DNA of 64,000 nucleotides from Bog-756 sp963713625 (GCA_963713625.1 CAVQMN010000002.1:248001-312000); one strand, 5' to 3'; positions 25,151 to 34,707 are shown, numbered from the stretch's first letter. Translations and numbers: made by a program. Notes: generated by a model from the sequence alone, not told the origin.

Positions 25151-26383
25151 TCATCCGGCGTTCTCGAGGACGAGGGCGACGCCCTGGCCCGAGCCGACAC
25201 AGACCCCCACCACCCCGTAGCGCTTCTGGCGCAGGTGCAGTTCGGTGGCCAAGGTCAGCACGTAACGGGTTCCCGACGAGCCGAACGGGTGGCCGATGGC
25301 CACGGCCCCCCCGTTCGGGTTCAGTCGGTCGTCGGGCACGTTGAAGCCGTGCAACTGGTTGGGCAACTCCCGGAGTACGCCGAGCGCCTGAGCGGCAAAG
25401 GCCTCGTGGACCTCCCACACATCGATGTCCTCTGGAGCAACGTGGGCCCGCTCCAGCGCGGTGGCAATGGCCCAAGCGGGAGCGATGCCCATGTATTTCG
25501 GGTCGAGGGCGTAGGTGGCCGACGACACCACCCGGGCCAACGGCTCCACACCGAGTCTTTCCGCGTGGGTGGCACTGGCCAGGACCACGGCGCTGGCGCC
25601 GTCGCTCAGCGGTGACGAGTTGCCGGCGGTCATCTGGGTCGTTCCGGACTGCGGCGGTAGCTTGGCCAGCTTGTCCGCCGTCGTGTCCGCTCGAATGAAC
25701 TCGTCGTGCTCGAAGATCCTTGCGGCCTCCGTGCGGGTGGCCGGGATCTCGACGGGGTGGATCTCTTCGGCCAGGCGCCCCGAATCCCGGGCCGCCGCCG
25801 CGTGTTGGTGCGAGCGGAGGGCAAAGGCGTCGATCTCCTGACGGCTGAGTCCGTACTTGTCGGCCACATTCTGGGCCGTGCGGATCATCTCGATGTAGGC
25901 ATCTCGTGCCAACAGCGTGGGATTCGGCGGACCTCCGGCGCCGGCCCACATGGTGTCAAGCAGAAACTGCGGACCCCGGGGGCTGAACGGGCCCTCACCC
26001 TTCATGATCGCCCATCCCGAACGTGACATCGACTCGACTCCCGCCGCCAGGCCGACTCCGAGTTCATCGCACCGTATGGCGTGGACCAGCGAGATGGCGG
26101 CCGTGAGCGACGAGGCACAGAAGCGGTTGGTGGTCACCGCCGGCACCGAGTCCGGGAATCCCGACGAGAGCGCCGCCCAGCGGGCGATATCGCCCAGGCC
26201 TTCATGGGCCACATTGACGCATCCGGCCGCGATGTCCTCGATCTGGTCCAACGGGACCCCGACCCGTTGGCACGCAGCCACCATCGTCTGGCCCAGCAGA
26301 TCATCGGTGCGGAAGCCGGAGAGCGGCCCCCCATACCGCCCCACGGGCGTACGCACGCCACCAAGGACAAACGCGTCGGTCAT
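25151..26383 (-). CDS. Thiolase (acetyl-CoA acetyltransferase family)
   Basis: 410 residues. The nucleophile is in NRFCASSLTA (Cys about 90), with HEAFAAQA, NPNGGAVAIGHP and the C-terminal CVGSGQG containing the second Cys and the oxyanion glycines. It cleaves or forms 3-ketoacyl-CoA. ATG 26383 has GGAGAGG upstream; the longer frame is rejected. Last gene of a catabolic operon, suggesting a thiolytic step for a ring- or side-chain-degradation product. Confidence 0.93.
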   Translation of the reverse strand: MTDAFVLGGVRTPVGRYGGPLSGFRTDDLLGQTMVAACQRVGVPLDQIEDIAAGCVNVAHEGLGDIARWAALSSGFPDSVPAVTTNRFCASSLTAAISLVHAIRCDELGVGLAAGVESMSRSGWAIMKGEGPFSPRGPQFLLDTMWAGAGGPPNPTLLARDAYIEMIRTAQNVADKYGLSRQEIDAFALRSHQHAAAARDSGRLAEEIHPVEIPATRTEAARIFEHDEFIRADTTADKLAKLPPQSGTTQMTAGNSSPLSDGASAVVLASATHAERLGVEPLARVVSSATYALDPKYMGIAPAWAIATALERAHVAPEDIDVWEVHEAFAAQALGVLRELPNQLHGFNVPDDRLNPNGGAVAIGHPFGSSGTRYVLTLATELHLRQKRYGVVGVCVGSGQGVALVLENAG

Positions 26384-26542
26384 CTCGGGCCTCTCCTTCT
26401 CGAGGACTACCTCTGTCTCAGCCTGTTGGAAACGCACATCCCGGCACGACCGGGTGCTCGGGCCGGCGTTTCCCGACGGCCGACAGCCCGGTACCAATGG
26501 GGGCCGGATTGCTGGCCCATGAAGTCAACCGCCGCCGAACCA

Positions 26543-27259
26543 TCAGTGGCCGGCGATCTGGCCGCCGTCGATGTGGAGAACCTCACCGGTAATGAACGGC
26601 GACGACTCGAGGAACAGGATGCCGTCGACGATGTCGCGGACCTGGCCCACATGCCCGATCGGGGGCAGTTGCGAGCCGAGGTCGGCGTAGCTCTCGGCCG
26701 GATGCACCGGGGTCTGAATGATGCCGGGCGAGACAGCGTTCACCCGGATGCCACGGGAGGCGTACTCGATGGCCAGTGACCTGGTGGCCGAGGCAAGTCC
26801 GCCTTTGGTGAGCGAGGTCAAGACGGAGGGCGCGCTGGAGTTGGCATAGTCAGCCAGCGTGGTGGAGATGTTGACGATGTGGCCGCCACCACGCTGCAGC
26901 ATTTCGACGATGACCCGCTGGGTCAGCATGAAGAATCCGGTGAGATTGACACCGACCACGGCTGCGTAGTCCTCTTCGGTGTAGTCGGTGAAGGGTTTGG
27001 AGAGGTAGATCCCGGCATTGTTGATGAGGGTGTCGACTCGGCCGAAGCGACCGAGTGTCTCGGTGATGATCCGTTCGGTGGTCGCGGCTTGGGCAATGTC
27101 ACCGTCCACGGTGAGCACGTCCGGGTCTCCGTCGGGCTTGATCGTCCTGGACGTGGCCACAACCGACCAACCTCGCCGTCGGTACTCGCTGACCAGACCG
27201 GCCCCGATGCCTTGCGAACCTCCCGTGATGATGGCGACCTTGTGATCTTGCTCGCTCAT
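26543..27259 (-). CDS. Short-chain dehydrogenase with non-canonical active site
   Basis: 238 residues. The cofactor motif is TGGSQGIGAG (about 12-21), NNAG is present, and NIST supplies the Ser. The residue normally Tyr in YxxxK is Thr (TSLTK), although Lys is kept; AVSPGIIQTP follows normally. A subfamily with this 'SLTKGG' motif exists, so this is probably a trait rather than damage. The ATG overlaps the preceding muconolactone-isomerase-like stop (ATGA). Substrate unknown. Confidence 0.87.
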   Translation of the reverse strand: MSEQDHKVAIITGGSQGIGAGLVSEYRRRGWSVVATSRTIKPDGDPDVLTVDGDIAQAATTERIITETLGRFGRVDTLINNAGIYLSKPFTDYTEEDYAAVVGVNLTGFFMLTQRVIVEMLQRGGGHIVNISTTLADYANSSAPSVLTSLTKGGLASATRSLAIEYASRGIRVNAVSPGIIQTPVHPAESYADLGSQLPPIGHVGQVRDIVDGILFLESSPFITGEVLHIDGGQIAGH

Positions 27260-27882
27260 GACAGCTCTACTCCCGGGAGACCGTCCCGCGCGGGATCGCT
27301 CGGGTGGGGGGTGAGCGGCGTGGTCTCCACGGTGACCCAGGGAGCCAACGGCAGCGAGGCGAGGATGGCGTGCATGGCGGCTGCGTCGGGAGCCCGCCAC
27401 AGGGCCAGCGTGCCGCCCTCGCCCGGCAGCGCCCAGAGCCGCTCCAGCGATCCCTGACCGGCCGCATCCCCCACCCGGTCTGCGTCGCACCCGGGGGTGG
27501 TATCCGCCGGAGCTGTCCCGGCAAAGGCGGTCAGAAACTCACTTCCCGGAGGCCACGGCCCGGGCCCACCTTTTCGGGTCTCGTCGTTCCGTCGGGCCGG
27601 GTCGTTCGGGTGGGGCAGGAGGGCGGTGACCTCGTCGGTGCGCCACACCCGCAGCGGCATCGAAGCGAGGACCTGTTCGAGTTTGGATCCGTCATCGGCC
27701 GCGAAGAGGCCGAGTGAGCGCCATTCGCCCGGTTGCAGTGGCGGCCGCCACAGGCGAAGGAGATGGCCCTGCGAAGCCAGCCGGCCCGAGCGGGCCGCCT
27801 CGCGGCTCCGGATATCCTGCACGGCCTCTTCTGACGTCCCGTCGGGAACGTGCGTCGTCATGGTGACGAGATACTCCATCAT
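27256..27882 (-). CDS. Tandem muconolactone-isomerase-like protein
   Basis: 208 residues. The first half, EYLVTMTTHVPDGTSEEAV through LLRLWRPPLQPGEWRSLGLF and MPLRVWRTDEVTALLPHPNDPA, is a complete muconolactone delta-isomerase-like (dimeric ferredoxin) domain. The second half repeats the C-terminal pattern (LERLWALPGEGGTLALWRA, LPLAPWVTVETTPLTPHPSDPA) but has a shortened N-terminal strand. The single-domain enzyme is about 95 aa and a decamer; here two units are fused. ATG 27882 with GGAGG five bases upstream. True isomerase activity is not certain. Confidence 0.83.
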   Translation of the reverse strand: MMEYLVTMTTHVPDGTSEEAVQDIRSREAARSGRLASQGHLLRLWRPPLQPGEWRSLGLFAADDGSKLEQVLASMPLRVWRTDEVTALLPHPNDPARRNDETRKGGPGPWPPGSEFLTAFAGTAPADTTPGCDADRVGDAAGQGSLERLWALPGEGGTLALWRAPDAAAMHAILASLPLAPWVTVETTPLTPHPSDPARDGLPGVELS

Positions 27883-27936
27883 GAGCGCCTCCTGGGCCGA
27901 CATCGGGCCCGGTTCCGGCCCGGTGCCGGAAGGGCA

Positions 27937-29292
27937 TTACGGCGATTTCGACGTGGCCGGCGGGCCCGCCGCGATCTGCTTGCGGAGCTCCTTGAGCGCG
28001 GCGACGTAGATCTCCGAGAAGGTGGGGAAGGGCTGAATGGTGTCCCGCAGGACGGTGAGCGGGACCTTGGCCCGGATGGCCAGCGTGGCCTGCTGCAGCC
28101 ACTCGCCGGCCTCGGGTCCCAATGCGTAGGCCCCGGTCACCAGGGTGCCGTCGCTCAGGAGGGTCAAGAAGCCCTTCGACTGCGCATAGGCGTGGGTGTA
28201 GGTAGCCGTCTTGGCTACCTCGGAGAGGGGGACGGTGGCGCGAAAGGCGGCCTCTGTGGCGCCGACCGACGCCGCTTGGGGGTCCGTGTAGACGACGTCG
28301 GGAATGGACTCGTAGTTGGCCTCACGGGGGTCACCGAGAATATTGGCGGCGACGACCTCGCCCTGGTACTTCCCCACGTGGGTCAGCATCCGCACGCCGG
28401 TAACGTCGCCGATTGCCCACACACCGTCCCCGGCCCGCAATTGGCTGTCGACGGCGACACCGTGCCGATCAGCTTGGATGCCGACGGTGTCAAGGCCGAT
28501 GTCGTCGACGCGGGGGCGCCGGCCGGTGGCGACGAGCAGGTGGTCACCGCGCACCTCGCGGCCGTCGTCGAGGACGAGGACGTACTCTTCTCCCTCGCGT
28601 CGGGCGGCCGTCGCCTGGATGCCCAATATCAGTTCGACCCCGTCATCGCGCAGCACCTCTCCCAACGCCTCGCCCAACGGCGTGGGTTCGTGGGCGAGCA
28701 GATGGTCCGCCCCTTCGACCAGGACCACCTCGCCGCCCAGACGGAGCACGGCCTGGGCCATCTCCGCGCCGACTGGCCCACCGCCCAGAATCAGCAGGCG
28801 CCGTGGCACCGCCTTCATACCGGTGACCTCGCGGTTGGACCAGACACCCTCGAGGTCGGCCAGACCCGGGACGGGAGGCACGACCGGATCGGAGCCGCAG
28901 GCCAGGACGATGTGCTTGGCGCGGTGGGCTACACCGTCCACCTCGACCACGCCCACCCCGGCCAACCGACCGGTACCACGCAGCAGGTCGATGTTCCGGT
29001 CCGCCAGCCAGCGCTCCTGTGTGGCATCGGAGTAGTTCGAGACCATGAAATCGCGATAGGCCAGGGCCGCGTTGACATCGACCTCGGCGCTGGCTGCGGC
29101 CTCGCGTGCCTCCTGGGCCGCCTCGCCCGGGCGCAGCAACGTCTTGGACGGGATGCAGGCCCAGTAGGAACACTCGCCGCCGACCAACTGACGCTCGACG
29201 ACGGCAACCCGTAGGCCACCGTCGGCCAGCTCGCCGGCACAGTGCTCGCCCGGCGAGCCGCCCCCCAGGACGATGACGTCGTAGGTGCTCAC
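27937..29292 (-). CDS. FAD pyridine-nucleotide-disulfide oxidoreductase
   Basis: 451 residues, class I disulfide reductase layout. FAD motif VLGGGSPGEHCA, redox pair GGECSYWACIPSK (C-x4-C), NAD(P) motif LILGGGPVGAEMAQ, VATGRRPR and WAIGDVTG are in order, and the C-terminal dimerisation domain is complete but lacks the usual HxxxxE signature in recognisable form. Relatives include dihydrolipoamide dehydrogenase and mercuric/mycothione reductases; which applies is unclear. GTG start overlaps the small upstream gene's stop. Confidence 0.87.
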   Translation of the reverse strand: MSTYDVIVLGGGSPGEHCAGELADGGLRVAVVERQLVGGECSYWACIPSKTLLRPGEAAQEAREAAASAEVDVNAALAYRDFMVSNYSDATQERWLADRNIDLLRGTGRLAGVGVVEVDGVAHRAKHIVLACGSDPVVPPVPGLADLEGVWSNREVTGMKAVPRRLLILGGGPVGAEMAQAVLRLGGEVVLVEGADHLLAHEPTPLGEALGEVLRDDGVELILGIQATAARREGEEYVLVLDDGREVRGDHLLVATGRRPRVDDIGLDTVGIQADRHGVAVDSQLRAGDGVWAIGDVTGVRMLTHVGKYQGEVVAANILGDPREANYESIPDVVYTDPQAASVGATEAAFRATVPLSEVAKTATYTHAYAQSKGFLTLLSDGTLVTGAYALGPEAGEWLQQATLAIRAKVPLTVLRDTIQPFPTFSEIYVAALKELRKQIAAGPPATSKSP

Positions 29293-29474
29293 GTGCCCGC
29301 GCCTGGTCGGTCCTGGCCGGAGGTCCCGGACTGCTCGTCCTCCATGTACTCCGCGTACCAATCCGGCCAGTCCGGGTCGGCGTGCCCGATCTCCTTTTCG
29401 TGGCGGCCGTGGGCCTCCTCGGCCCGGCGGAGCGCGGCAGCAAGATCCGCGGTCGTGTCGTACGTGGCTGGCAT
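29289..29474 (-). CDS. Conserved-looking 61-residue acidic protein
   Basis: ATG with an AGGAGG ribosome-binding site. The sequence ADLAAALRRAEEAHGRHEKEIG followed by the aromatic-acidic DPDWPDWYAEYM looks like a small folded protein rather than random coding. It overlaps the oxidoreductase gene by 4 bp. No function recognised. Confidence 0.7.
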   Translation of the reverse strand: MPATYDTTADLAAALRRAEEAHGRHEKEIGHADPDWPDWYAEYMEDEQSGTSGQDRPGAGT

Positions 29475-29533
29475 CGGGGTACCTCCTGCGGATGAAGCGT
29501 GGCCGACCTGGCCAGCATCAGCTCTACGTGTGG

Positions 29534-29977
29534 CTATCGCCCCGGAAGACGCGTGGTCACCTCTTGAAGAAACCAGCCGTTGCCGTCCGGATCACTGAAG
29601 GAGGCAAACGACCCATAGGTCTTGTGCTCGGGAGCCGGCCCCGACGCCCGCGCCGCATTGCCGGCATGGTGGAAGACCCCACCGGTGTCGTGGAACACCT
29701 CGCTCACCTCGACACCATGACCGACCAGCTCGGCCCGGGCTGCCTCGATATCGGTGACCACGAGCTGCAGACCCTCAGCCGAGCCGGCCGGGGCCGAGGT
29801 GACCCCACTGCCGAAGATGATCGAACATGGCGATCCCGGCGGGGTGAATTGCACGACCCGGAAGCCACCATCACCCGGGAAATCGGCGTCCAGGCGCCAC
29901 CCCAACGACGCATAGAAGCCCTTGGCCCGGTCCACATCGGACACCGGCACCACCACCACTTCGAGCCTCATGTCCAC
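29534..29977 (-). CDS. VOC-family (glyoxalase/bleomycin-resistance-fold) protein
   Basis: 147 residues: two beta-alpha-beta3 halves, RLEVVVVPVSDVDRAKGFY and GLQLVVTDIEAARAELVGHG, ending with SFSDPDGNGWFLQEVT. The terminal Glu (LQEV) is a typical metal ligand of the fold. GTG 29977, eight bases after AGGAG, is preferred over ATG 29971. First gene of the reverse-strand catabolic operon; may be a dioxygenase, isomerase or binding protein. Confidence 0.87.
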   Translation of the reverse strand: MDMRLEVVVVPVSDVDRAKGFYASLGWRLDADFPGDGGFRVVQFTPPGSPCSIIFGSGVTSAPAGSAEGLQLVVTDIEAARAELVGHGVEVSEVFHDTGGVFHHAGNAARASGPAPEHKTYGSFASFSDPDGNGWFLQEVTTRLPGR

Positions 29978-30169
29978 GACCGCAGCTCCTCTCCGTCCGG
30001 GCCGATCGCCGATGCCCCGCCGTCGGGAGCCGGTCGACGCACCACTTTCGCGCGGCTTTTCACCGAAGTCCAGGCCCGAGAATCCGAGCCCGGAGGGCTC
30101 ACGGTTTCCCGGCTGGCGCCCGACGCGGTTCATTGGCCAAGCCGGCCGGAAAGGTGACGGTGGCCACCG

Positions 30170-32101
30170 TCAGGCCGGAGTCGGGCCCGACGAGCCCGAC
30201 GGTCCGGCGGCATCTTCAGCAGCCGATTTCTGCCGGCGTTCCGCCTCAGAAATGGCCCAGGCCGCGTTGACCAGCCCGATGTGGCTGAAGGCCTGGGGGA
30301 AATTGCCGAGAAGCTCTCCGCTGGCGGGATCGACCTCTTCCGCCAGCAGGCCGACGTCGTTGACGAACGCAGCCGCCCGTTCGAAGACGGTGCGGGCCCG
30401 AGCCGTCTGTCCGGCTCCGGCCAGGGCTTGGGCCAGCCAGAACGTGCACAGAAGGAACGAGCCTTCCTCGCCGTCGAGACCGTCGTGGGACCGGTAGCGG
30501 TACACGAGCCCCCGCTCGTCGGTGAGCCGTTCTTCGGTGGCGTTGATCGTGGCCATCACCCTGGGCTCGTCGGCGGGGAGGAACCCGACCAGTGGCAGCA
30601 TCAGATTCGAGGCGTCGAGCTCGTCCGAGCCGAAGGACTGGGTGAAGGCCCCCGCCCGGTCACTCCAGCCTTTGGTCAGGATCACCTCACGGATCTTGGC
30701 CTGGGCCTGCTTCCATTCCTCGACCCGGTCGGAGGCATCGAGCGAATCGGCCAGGGCCACCGCCCGGTCGAGGGCCACCCAGCACATCAGCTTGGAGTAC
30801 AAGAAGTCGCGGGCCTTGCCCCGGACCTCCCAGATCCCCCGGTCCTTCTCCTGCCAGCGCTGAGTGGCGGTGTCGGCCAGCTGGACGAAGAACCGTCGTG
30901 TGGCCGGGGCCAGATCGGGGGGCGCACCCCACTTGTCGGGGGCGGCCATGGGCCCAACCCGTGAGGTGTTGTCGAAGAGGTGGTCCGAGAGACGGTACAC
31001 GGCGCTCAGCAGTTCCCCGTAGACGTCGAGCTGGCGTTGGTCCCAGGCACCGTTGCCCACCCGGACGGGGGCGGAGTTCCGCCAGCCCTCCAGCTGGGGG
31101 AGCTCCCGCTCGGTGAGGTCCCGCTCGCCGCCGATGCCGAACATGATCTGCAGGTCGCCGCCCCGGTCGAGGGTGCCGGCGGCGGATGAGGTCACATAGT
31201 CAAAGAATTCGTTGGCTTCGTCAGGACAGGCCGCCACCCACAGGGCCTCGATCGTGAACGAAGCGTCCCGGACCCAGGCATAGCGGTAGTCCCAGTTCCG
31301 GGCGCCGCCCACCACCTCCGGCAGCGACGTGGTCGCCGCCGCGCAGATCGCCCCGGTCGGCGAGAAGGAGAGGGACTGGAGCACCCGTCCGCTCTGGTGC
31401 ACCAGGTCCCGCCACGGACCCACGTAGGCCTGATGGAGATCCGACCACGACTCCCAGGCCGACACGGTGTCTTCGAGCCGCGCCGTTATCTCGGGCTGGC
31501 TCCAGACCTTCACGGAACCGGGCTCGGCCCTTTTCTTGTGATGCAGGGCGAAGCCCGCGCTCTCGCCGTGACCGAGCCGGAGTTGGGCCGAGACGGCCGA
31601 CTCATCGATGGTCAGGGCCACCGGGGAAGAGAGGACAAGCACGTCGGCGCCCCCGAACGCGGTCACGCCGCCGTCCACAACGTCGAACAAGGGATGGACC
31701 AGCCCGTACTCCGGGCTTGGGACATACTCCAAGGACAACTCGACCTCTCCTTCAACGCAGGTCGCATAGCGCAGCAGAAGATGCGGCGCACCCTTTCCGA
31801 GGTCATGACCCCGGTTGCCCTCGCCCATCGACAGGGCGTCGGTGATCTTGGCCGTGCCGGTCGGGGTGCGGAAGGTGGTCTCCAGCACCATGGCGCGGTC
31901 CAGGTATCGGCGGGTCACTTCAGTGGCGGCCGTGGCCCGGATCGACCAGTGGCCGGCTTTGTCGCCGAGGAGGCGACCGAAGATCGACGGGCTGTCGAAG
32001 CGAGGGAAGCACAACCAGTCGATGGACCCGTCGCGACTCACCAACGCGGCACTGTGCCGATCTGAAAGGAGGGCATAGTCAGAAATGGGGGTCGTGCTCA
32101 T
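30170..32101 (-). CDS. GH15-family glucoamylase/trehalase-like hydrolase
   Basis: 643 residues. The N-terminal beta-sandwich begins with the family's ISDYALLSDRHSAALVSRDG and SIDWLCFPRFDSPSIFG. The (alpha/alpha)6 barrel has GARNWDYRYAWVRDASF and a QLDVYGELLSAVY catalytic-Glu segment, with the second Glu likely in LLAEEVDP. No signal peptide, so cytoplasmic; actinobacterial members often act on trehalose or maltosides. It is divergent from the cupin gene across a 194-bp spacer with a hairpin. Confidence 0.93.
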   Translation of the reverse strand: MSTTPISDYALLSDRHSAALVSRDGSIDWLCFPRFDSPSIFGRLLGDKAGHWSIRATAATEVTRRYLDRAMVLETTFRTPTGTAKITDALSMGEGNRGHDLGKGAPHLLLRYATCVEGEVELSLEYVPSPEYGLVHPLFDVVDGGVTAFGGADVLVLSSPVALTIDESAVSAQLRLGHGESAGFALHHKKRAEPGSVKVWSQPEITARLEDTVSAWESWSDLHQAYVGPWRDLVHQSGRVLQSLSFSPTGAICAAATTSLPEVVGGARNWDYRYAWVRDASFTIEALWVAACPDEANEFFDYVTSSAAGTLDRGGDLQIMFGIGGERDLTERELPQLEGWRNSAPVRVGNGAWDQRQLDVYGELLSAVYRLSDHLFDNTSRVGPMAAPDKWGAPPDLAPATRRFFVQLADTATQRWQEKDRGIWEVRGKARDFLYSKLMCWVALDRAVALADSLDASDRVEEWKQAQAKIREVILTKGWSDRAGAFTQSFGSDELDASNLMLPLVGFLPADEPRVMATINATEERLTDERGLVYRYRSHDGLDGEEGSFLLCTFWLAQALAGAGQTARARTVFERAAAFVNDVGLLAEEVDPASGELLGNFPQAFSHIGLVNAAWAISEAERRQKSAAEDAAGPSGSSGPTPA

Positions 32102-32191
32102 GCGGACTCCTCTGCCCGTCCGTCCGACGGGATCGCTATCTGGCCCTCCGGTAACAGGCCCTTTCGAGCCTGTTTCCCAAACGCTACCGTT

Positions 32192-32216
32192 GTCGGGGTA
32201 GTCACCTCACCCCGAC
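32192..32216. promoter_or_regulatory. 8-bp inverted repeat in GH15/cupin divergent spacer
   Basis: GTCGGGGT-N9-ACCCCGAC is a perfect inverted repeat between the divergent GH15 and cupin genes. It could be an operator or a hairpin in either leader. Confidence 0.45.
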
Positions 32217-32295
32217 GGATGGGGGCTGCCGCCAGGCGGCGGACTTCGAGCTGTGCGACATTTCGTTCCCTACCGAGTCTGGAGGTCCGCCACCG

Positions 32296-32754
32296 ATGAC
32301 CGTCCACCAACCAGACCAGTCCACCTTCAGATCCGTCCTGCCCGAGGACATCGACTGGAAGCCGTTTGCGGCATTCCCACCGTCGGCCCGCCTCGCCGTC
32401 GTCGTCGGCGAGCCCTCTGAGCCGGGGCCCTACGTGATCAGGGTCAAGCTGCCCTCAGGCGTCAAGCTGATGCCGCACCACCACCCTGAGGACCGCGTCT
32501 ACACCGTCATGTCCGGCGTCTTCTACATCGGGCTCGGGAGCCGGTTCGACGAAGCCCGGCTGCAGGCGTATCCGCCGGGATCGGTGGTCGTGCTCCCCGG
32601 CGGGACGCCTCATTTCCACTGGGCCAAGTCCGGAGAGTACGTCACCCAGGTGTCGGCCATCGGCCCGCTCGGCATGGAATACCTCGACCCGATCAACGAC
32701 CCGCGGACACGTGATGGGCGCCCTCCCGCACCACCGACCGGGGGCGGGTGCTGA
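32296..32754 (+). CDS. Single-domain cupin
   Basis: 152 residues. KLMPHHHPEDRVYTVMSG (motif 1, with the H-x-H...E ligand set) and PGGTPHFHWAKSGEY (motif 2 His) define a metal-binding cupin. ATG behind TCTGGAGG. Cupins of this size are enzymes, sugar isomerases or sensors; no substrate is predicted. Confidence 0.87.
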   Translation: MTVHQPDQSTFRSVLPEDIDWKPFAAFPPSARLAVVVGEPSEPGPYVIRVKLPSGVKLMPHHHPEDRVYTVMSGVFYIGLGSRFDEARLQAYPPGSVVVLPGGTPHFHWAKSGEYVTQVSAIGPLGMEYLDPINDPRTRDGRPPAPPTGGGC

Positions 32755-32876
32755 CCAGGTGACGTGGTGGCCGCGAGGGATAGGCTGGTGACGCAGAGCC
32801 CGAGCATCGTCGGGCGCCACGGGATCGACCCCATGACAGCGCATTGCCACGTGGGTGACGAAAGAGACGGTGATCC

Positions 32877-33479
32877 ATGCGATCGGACATCAGACCGGGC
32901 GGTACTTTCCCCGACTTCGCACTGCCGGATCACACCGACACGGTGCGCAGGCTCAGCGAGCTCCAGGGCGACGACCCGCTGGTCCTCACACTGGCGCGAG
33001 GCAACTACTGCCCCAAGGAGCACCAACAGCATCTGGAGCTGGCCGCCAACTATCCGAAGGTCGCCGTCGCCTACACCCAGATCGTGACCATCTCGACCGA
33101 CGACCACCACTCGACACAGGAGTTCCGCGCCTCGGTCGGGGCCCAATGGACCTTCCTCTCCGATCCTGCCCGGACGGTTCAAAAGGACCTCGACATCCAG
33201 GAGTACACCGACCCCGAACACGACCCCATGATTCCCCACACGCTGGTGCTCAAGCCTGGATTGGTGGTCCATAGCATCTACAACGGCTACTGGTTCTGGG
33301 GACGTCCTTCGTTCTCCGACCTCTGGCGGGATCTGTGCGCGGCATCGAGCGAGATCCGGCCCGACTGGGACCTGAGCAAGCCGGGGATGCGCGAGGCCTG
33401 GGATGCAGGCGACTTCTCGAACTTTCACGGATGGAACAAACGGGCGGCTGAGGCGATGCCCACGTCGTATGACTCGTAG
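32877..33479 (+). CDS. Peroxiredoxin/AhpC-TSA-like redoxin
   Basis: 200 residues of thioredoxin fold: FPDFALPDHTDTVRRLSEL, LARGNYCPKE with the candidate peroxidatic Cys, TISTDD and FLSDPARTVQKDLDI. A resolving Cys in the usual position is not evident. ATG without a strong ribosome-binding site. Probably reduces peroxides, but could be a non-catalytic relative. Confidence 0.83.
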   Translation: MRSDIRPGGTFPDFALPDHTDTVRRLSELQGDDPLVLTLARGNYCPKEHQQHLELAANYPKVAVAYTQIVTISTDDHHSTQEFRASVGAQWTFLSDPARTVQKDLDIQEYTDPEHDPMIPHTLVLKPGLVVHSIYNGYWFWGRPSFSDLWRDLCAASSEIRPDWDLSKPGMREAWDAGDFSNFHGWNKRAAEAMPTSYDS

Positions 33480-33567
33480 CTGACTGCGGATCCGCCCGGG
33501 CCGATCAGGCGGCGGCGCCTGCAGGCAGGTGGGGCGGGGCGTGCGAGCGAAAGGTTGGGTGGGAAGA

Positions 33568-34518
33568 GTGCAAACACCGGTCTGTGGATTGCTCGGGATC
33601 GATCAACCGATCGTCCAGGCACCGATGTCGGACGTGCCGGAACTGGCGGCGGCGGTTTCGAATGCCGGCGCTCTCGGCACGTTGGCGCTGACCTGGTCCA
33701 CCCCCGCCGGGGACGTGGTCCGGGAGACGGCCCAGCTCACCGATCGTCCGTTCGGGGGCAATCTGATTCTCGCCGAGGATCAGCACCGGCGCCTCGACGA
33801 GGCCCTCGAAGCGGGACTGCGGATCGTGTCGCTTTTCTGGGGGGATCCCGCCGGCTACGTCGACCAGGTCCATGATGCCGGCGGGCTCGTTCTGCAGACG
33901 GTCAGCAGCGCCGAGGAGGCCCGGCGGGCCGTCGGCCGCGGAGTCGATGTCATCGTGGCTCAGGGTTGGGAGGGCGGCGGGCACGTGAAAGGCCAGGTGG
34001 CGACGCTGCCCTTGGTGCCTGCCGTCGTGGATGCCGTGGCGCCGGTGCCGGTCATCGCAGCCGGCGGAATAGGGGATGGCCGCGGCGTGGCCGCCGTCCT
34101 GGCGCTGGGTGCCCAAGCGGCGTGGTTGGGAACCCGCTTTCTACTGGCCCGGGAGATGCCCCTCCACGAGGAGTACCGCCGTCACCTGATCGAGGCGGGC
34201 GAGACCGATGCGCAGTGGTACGCCGACCTGTACGAGGTCGGGTGGCCGAACGCGCCCCACCGTGCCCTCCGCAACTCGACGGCCGAGATGTGGGAGGCCG
34301 CAGGCCGGCCTCCACCGGGGAGTCGACCGGGAGAGGGTGATGTCATCGCCCACTTCCCCTCCGGTGAGGCCATCCTCCGGTATGAGCCGGGGGCCCCGAT
34401 GGTCGGCACCACCGGCGATATCGAAGCGCTTTCGCTGTGGGCCGGACAGAGCGTTGCCCTCGCCAAGGAACCACAGTCCGCGGCAGAGATCGTGGCGGAG
34501 CTCGTGTCCGGCTTGTAG
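33568..34518 (+). CDS. Nitronate monooxygenase (NPD-like flavoenzyme)
   Basis: 316 residues. LLGIDQPIVQAPM opens the FMN TIM barrel, VIVAQGWEGGGHVKG is the flavin-phosphate strand with the family His, and IAAGGIGDGRGVAAVLALGAQAAWLGTRF (conserved phosphate loop, described in part) follows. It oxidises alkyl nitronates with molecular oxygen. GTG 33568 matches the usual N-terminus; starts at 33529 or 33541 are possible. Confidence 0.9.
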   Translation: MQTPVCGLLGIDQPIVQAPMSDVPELAAAVSNAGALGTLALTWSTPAGDVVRETAQLTDRPFGGNLILAEDQHRRLDEALEAGLRIVSLFWGDPAGYVDQVHDAGGLVLQTVSSAEEARRAVGRGVDVIVAQGWEGGGHVKGQVATLPLVPAVVDAVAPVPVIAAGGIGDGRGVAAVLALGAQAAWLGTRFLLAREMPLHEEYRRHLIEAGETDAQWYADLYEVGWPNAPHRALRNSTAEMWEAAGRPPPGSRPGEGDVIAHFPSGEAILRYEPGAPMVGTTGDIEALSLWAGQSVALAKEPQSAAEIVAELVSGL

Positions 34519-34707
34519 TTCGCGTCTGCGCCGGCGACCCAACTGAACGAACGATCGTTTCCCCGCGCCTCGTGCGGGAGCCGTAGGAAGTACAACAATC
34601 GGCGCCGCCCGACGCGTGGCCATGCCGCCACTGGAGACACCCACTCTCCAGCCTGTCCTGGCCTTGGATATGCGTTTGCCCGACCCATCAGCGGGTAGGG
34701 CGTGACC

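Noticed and set aside
27850..29214. Plus-strand 454-codon frame opposite the disulfide oxidoreductase
   Set aside because: Shadow frame; the reverse strand has complete FAD, redox and NAD motifs.
34545..34562. Possible SOS box GAACGATCGTTT
   Set aside because: The second half-site lacks the final C of GTTC, and no repair gene follows.
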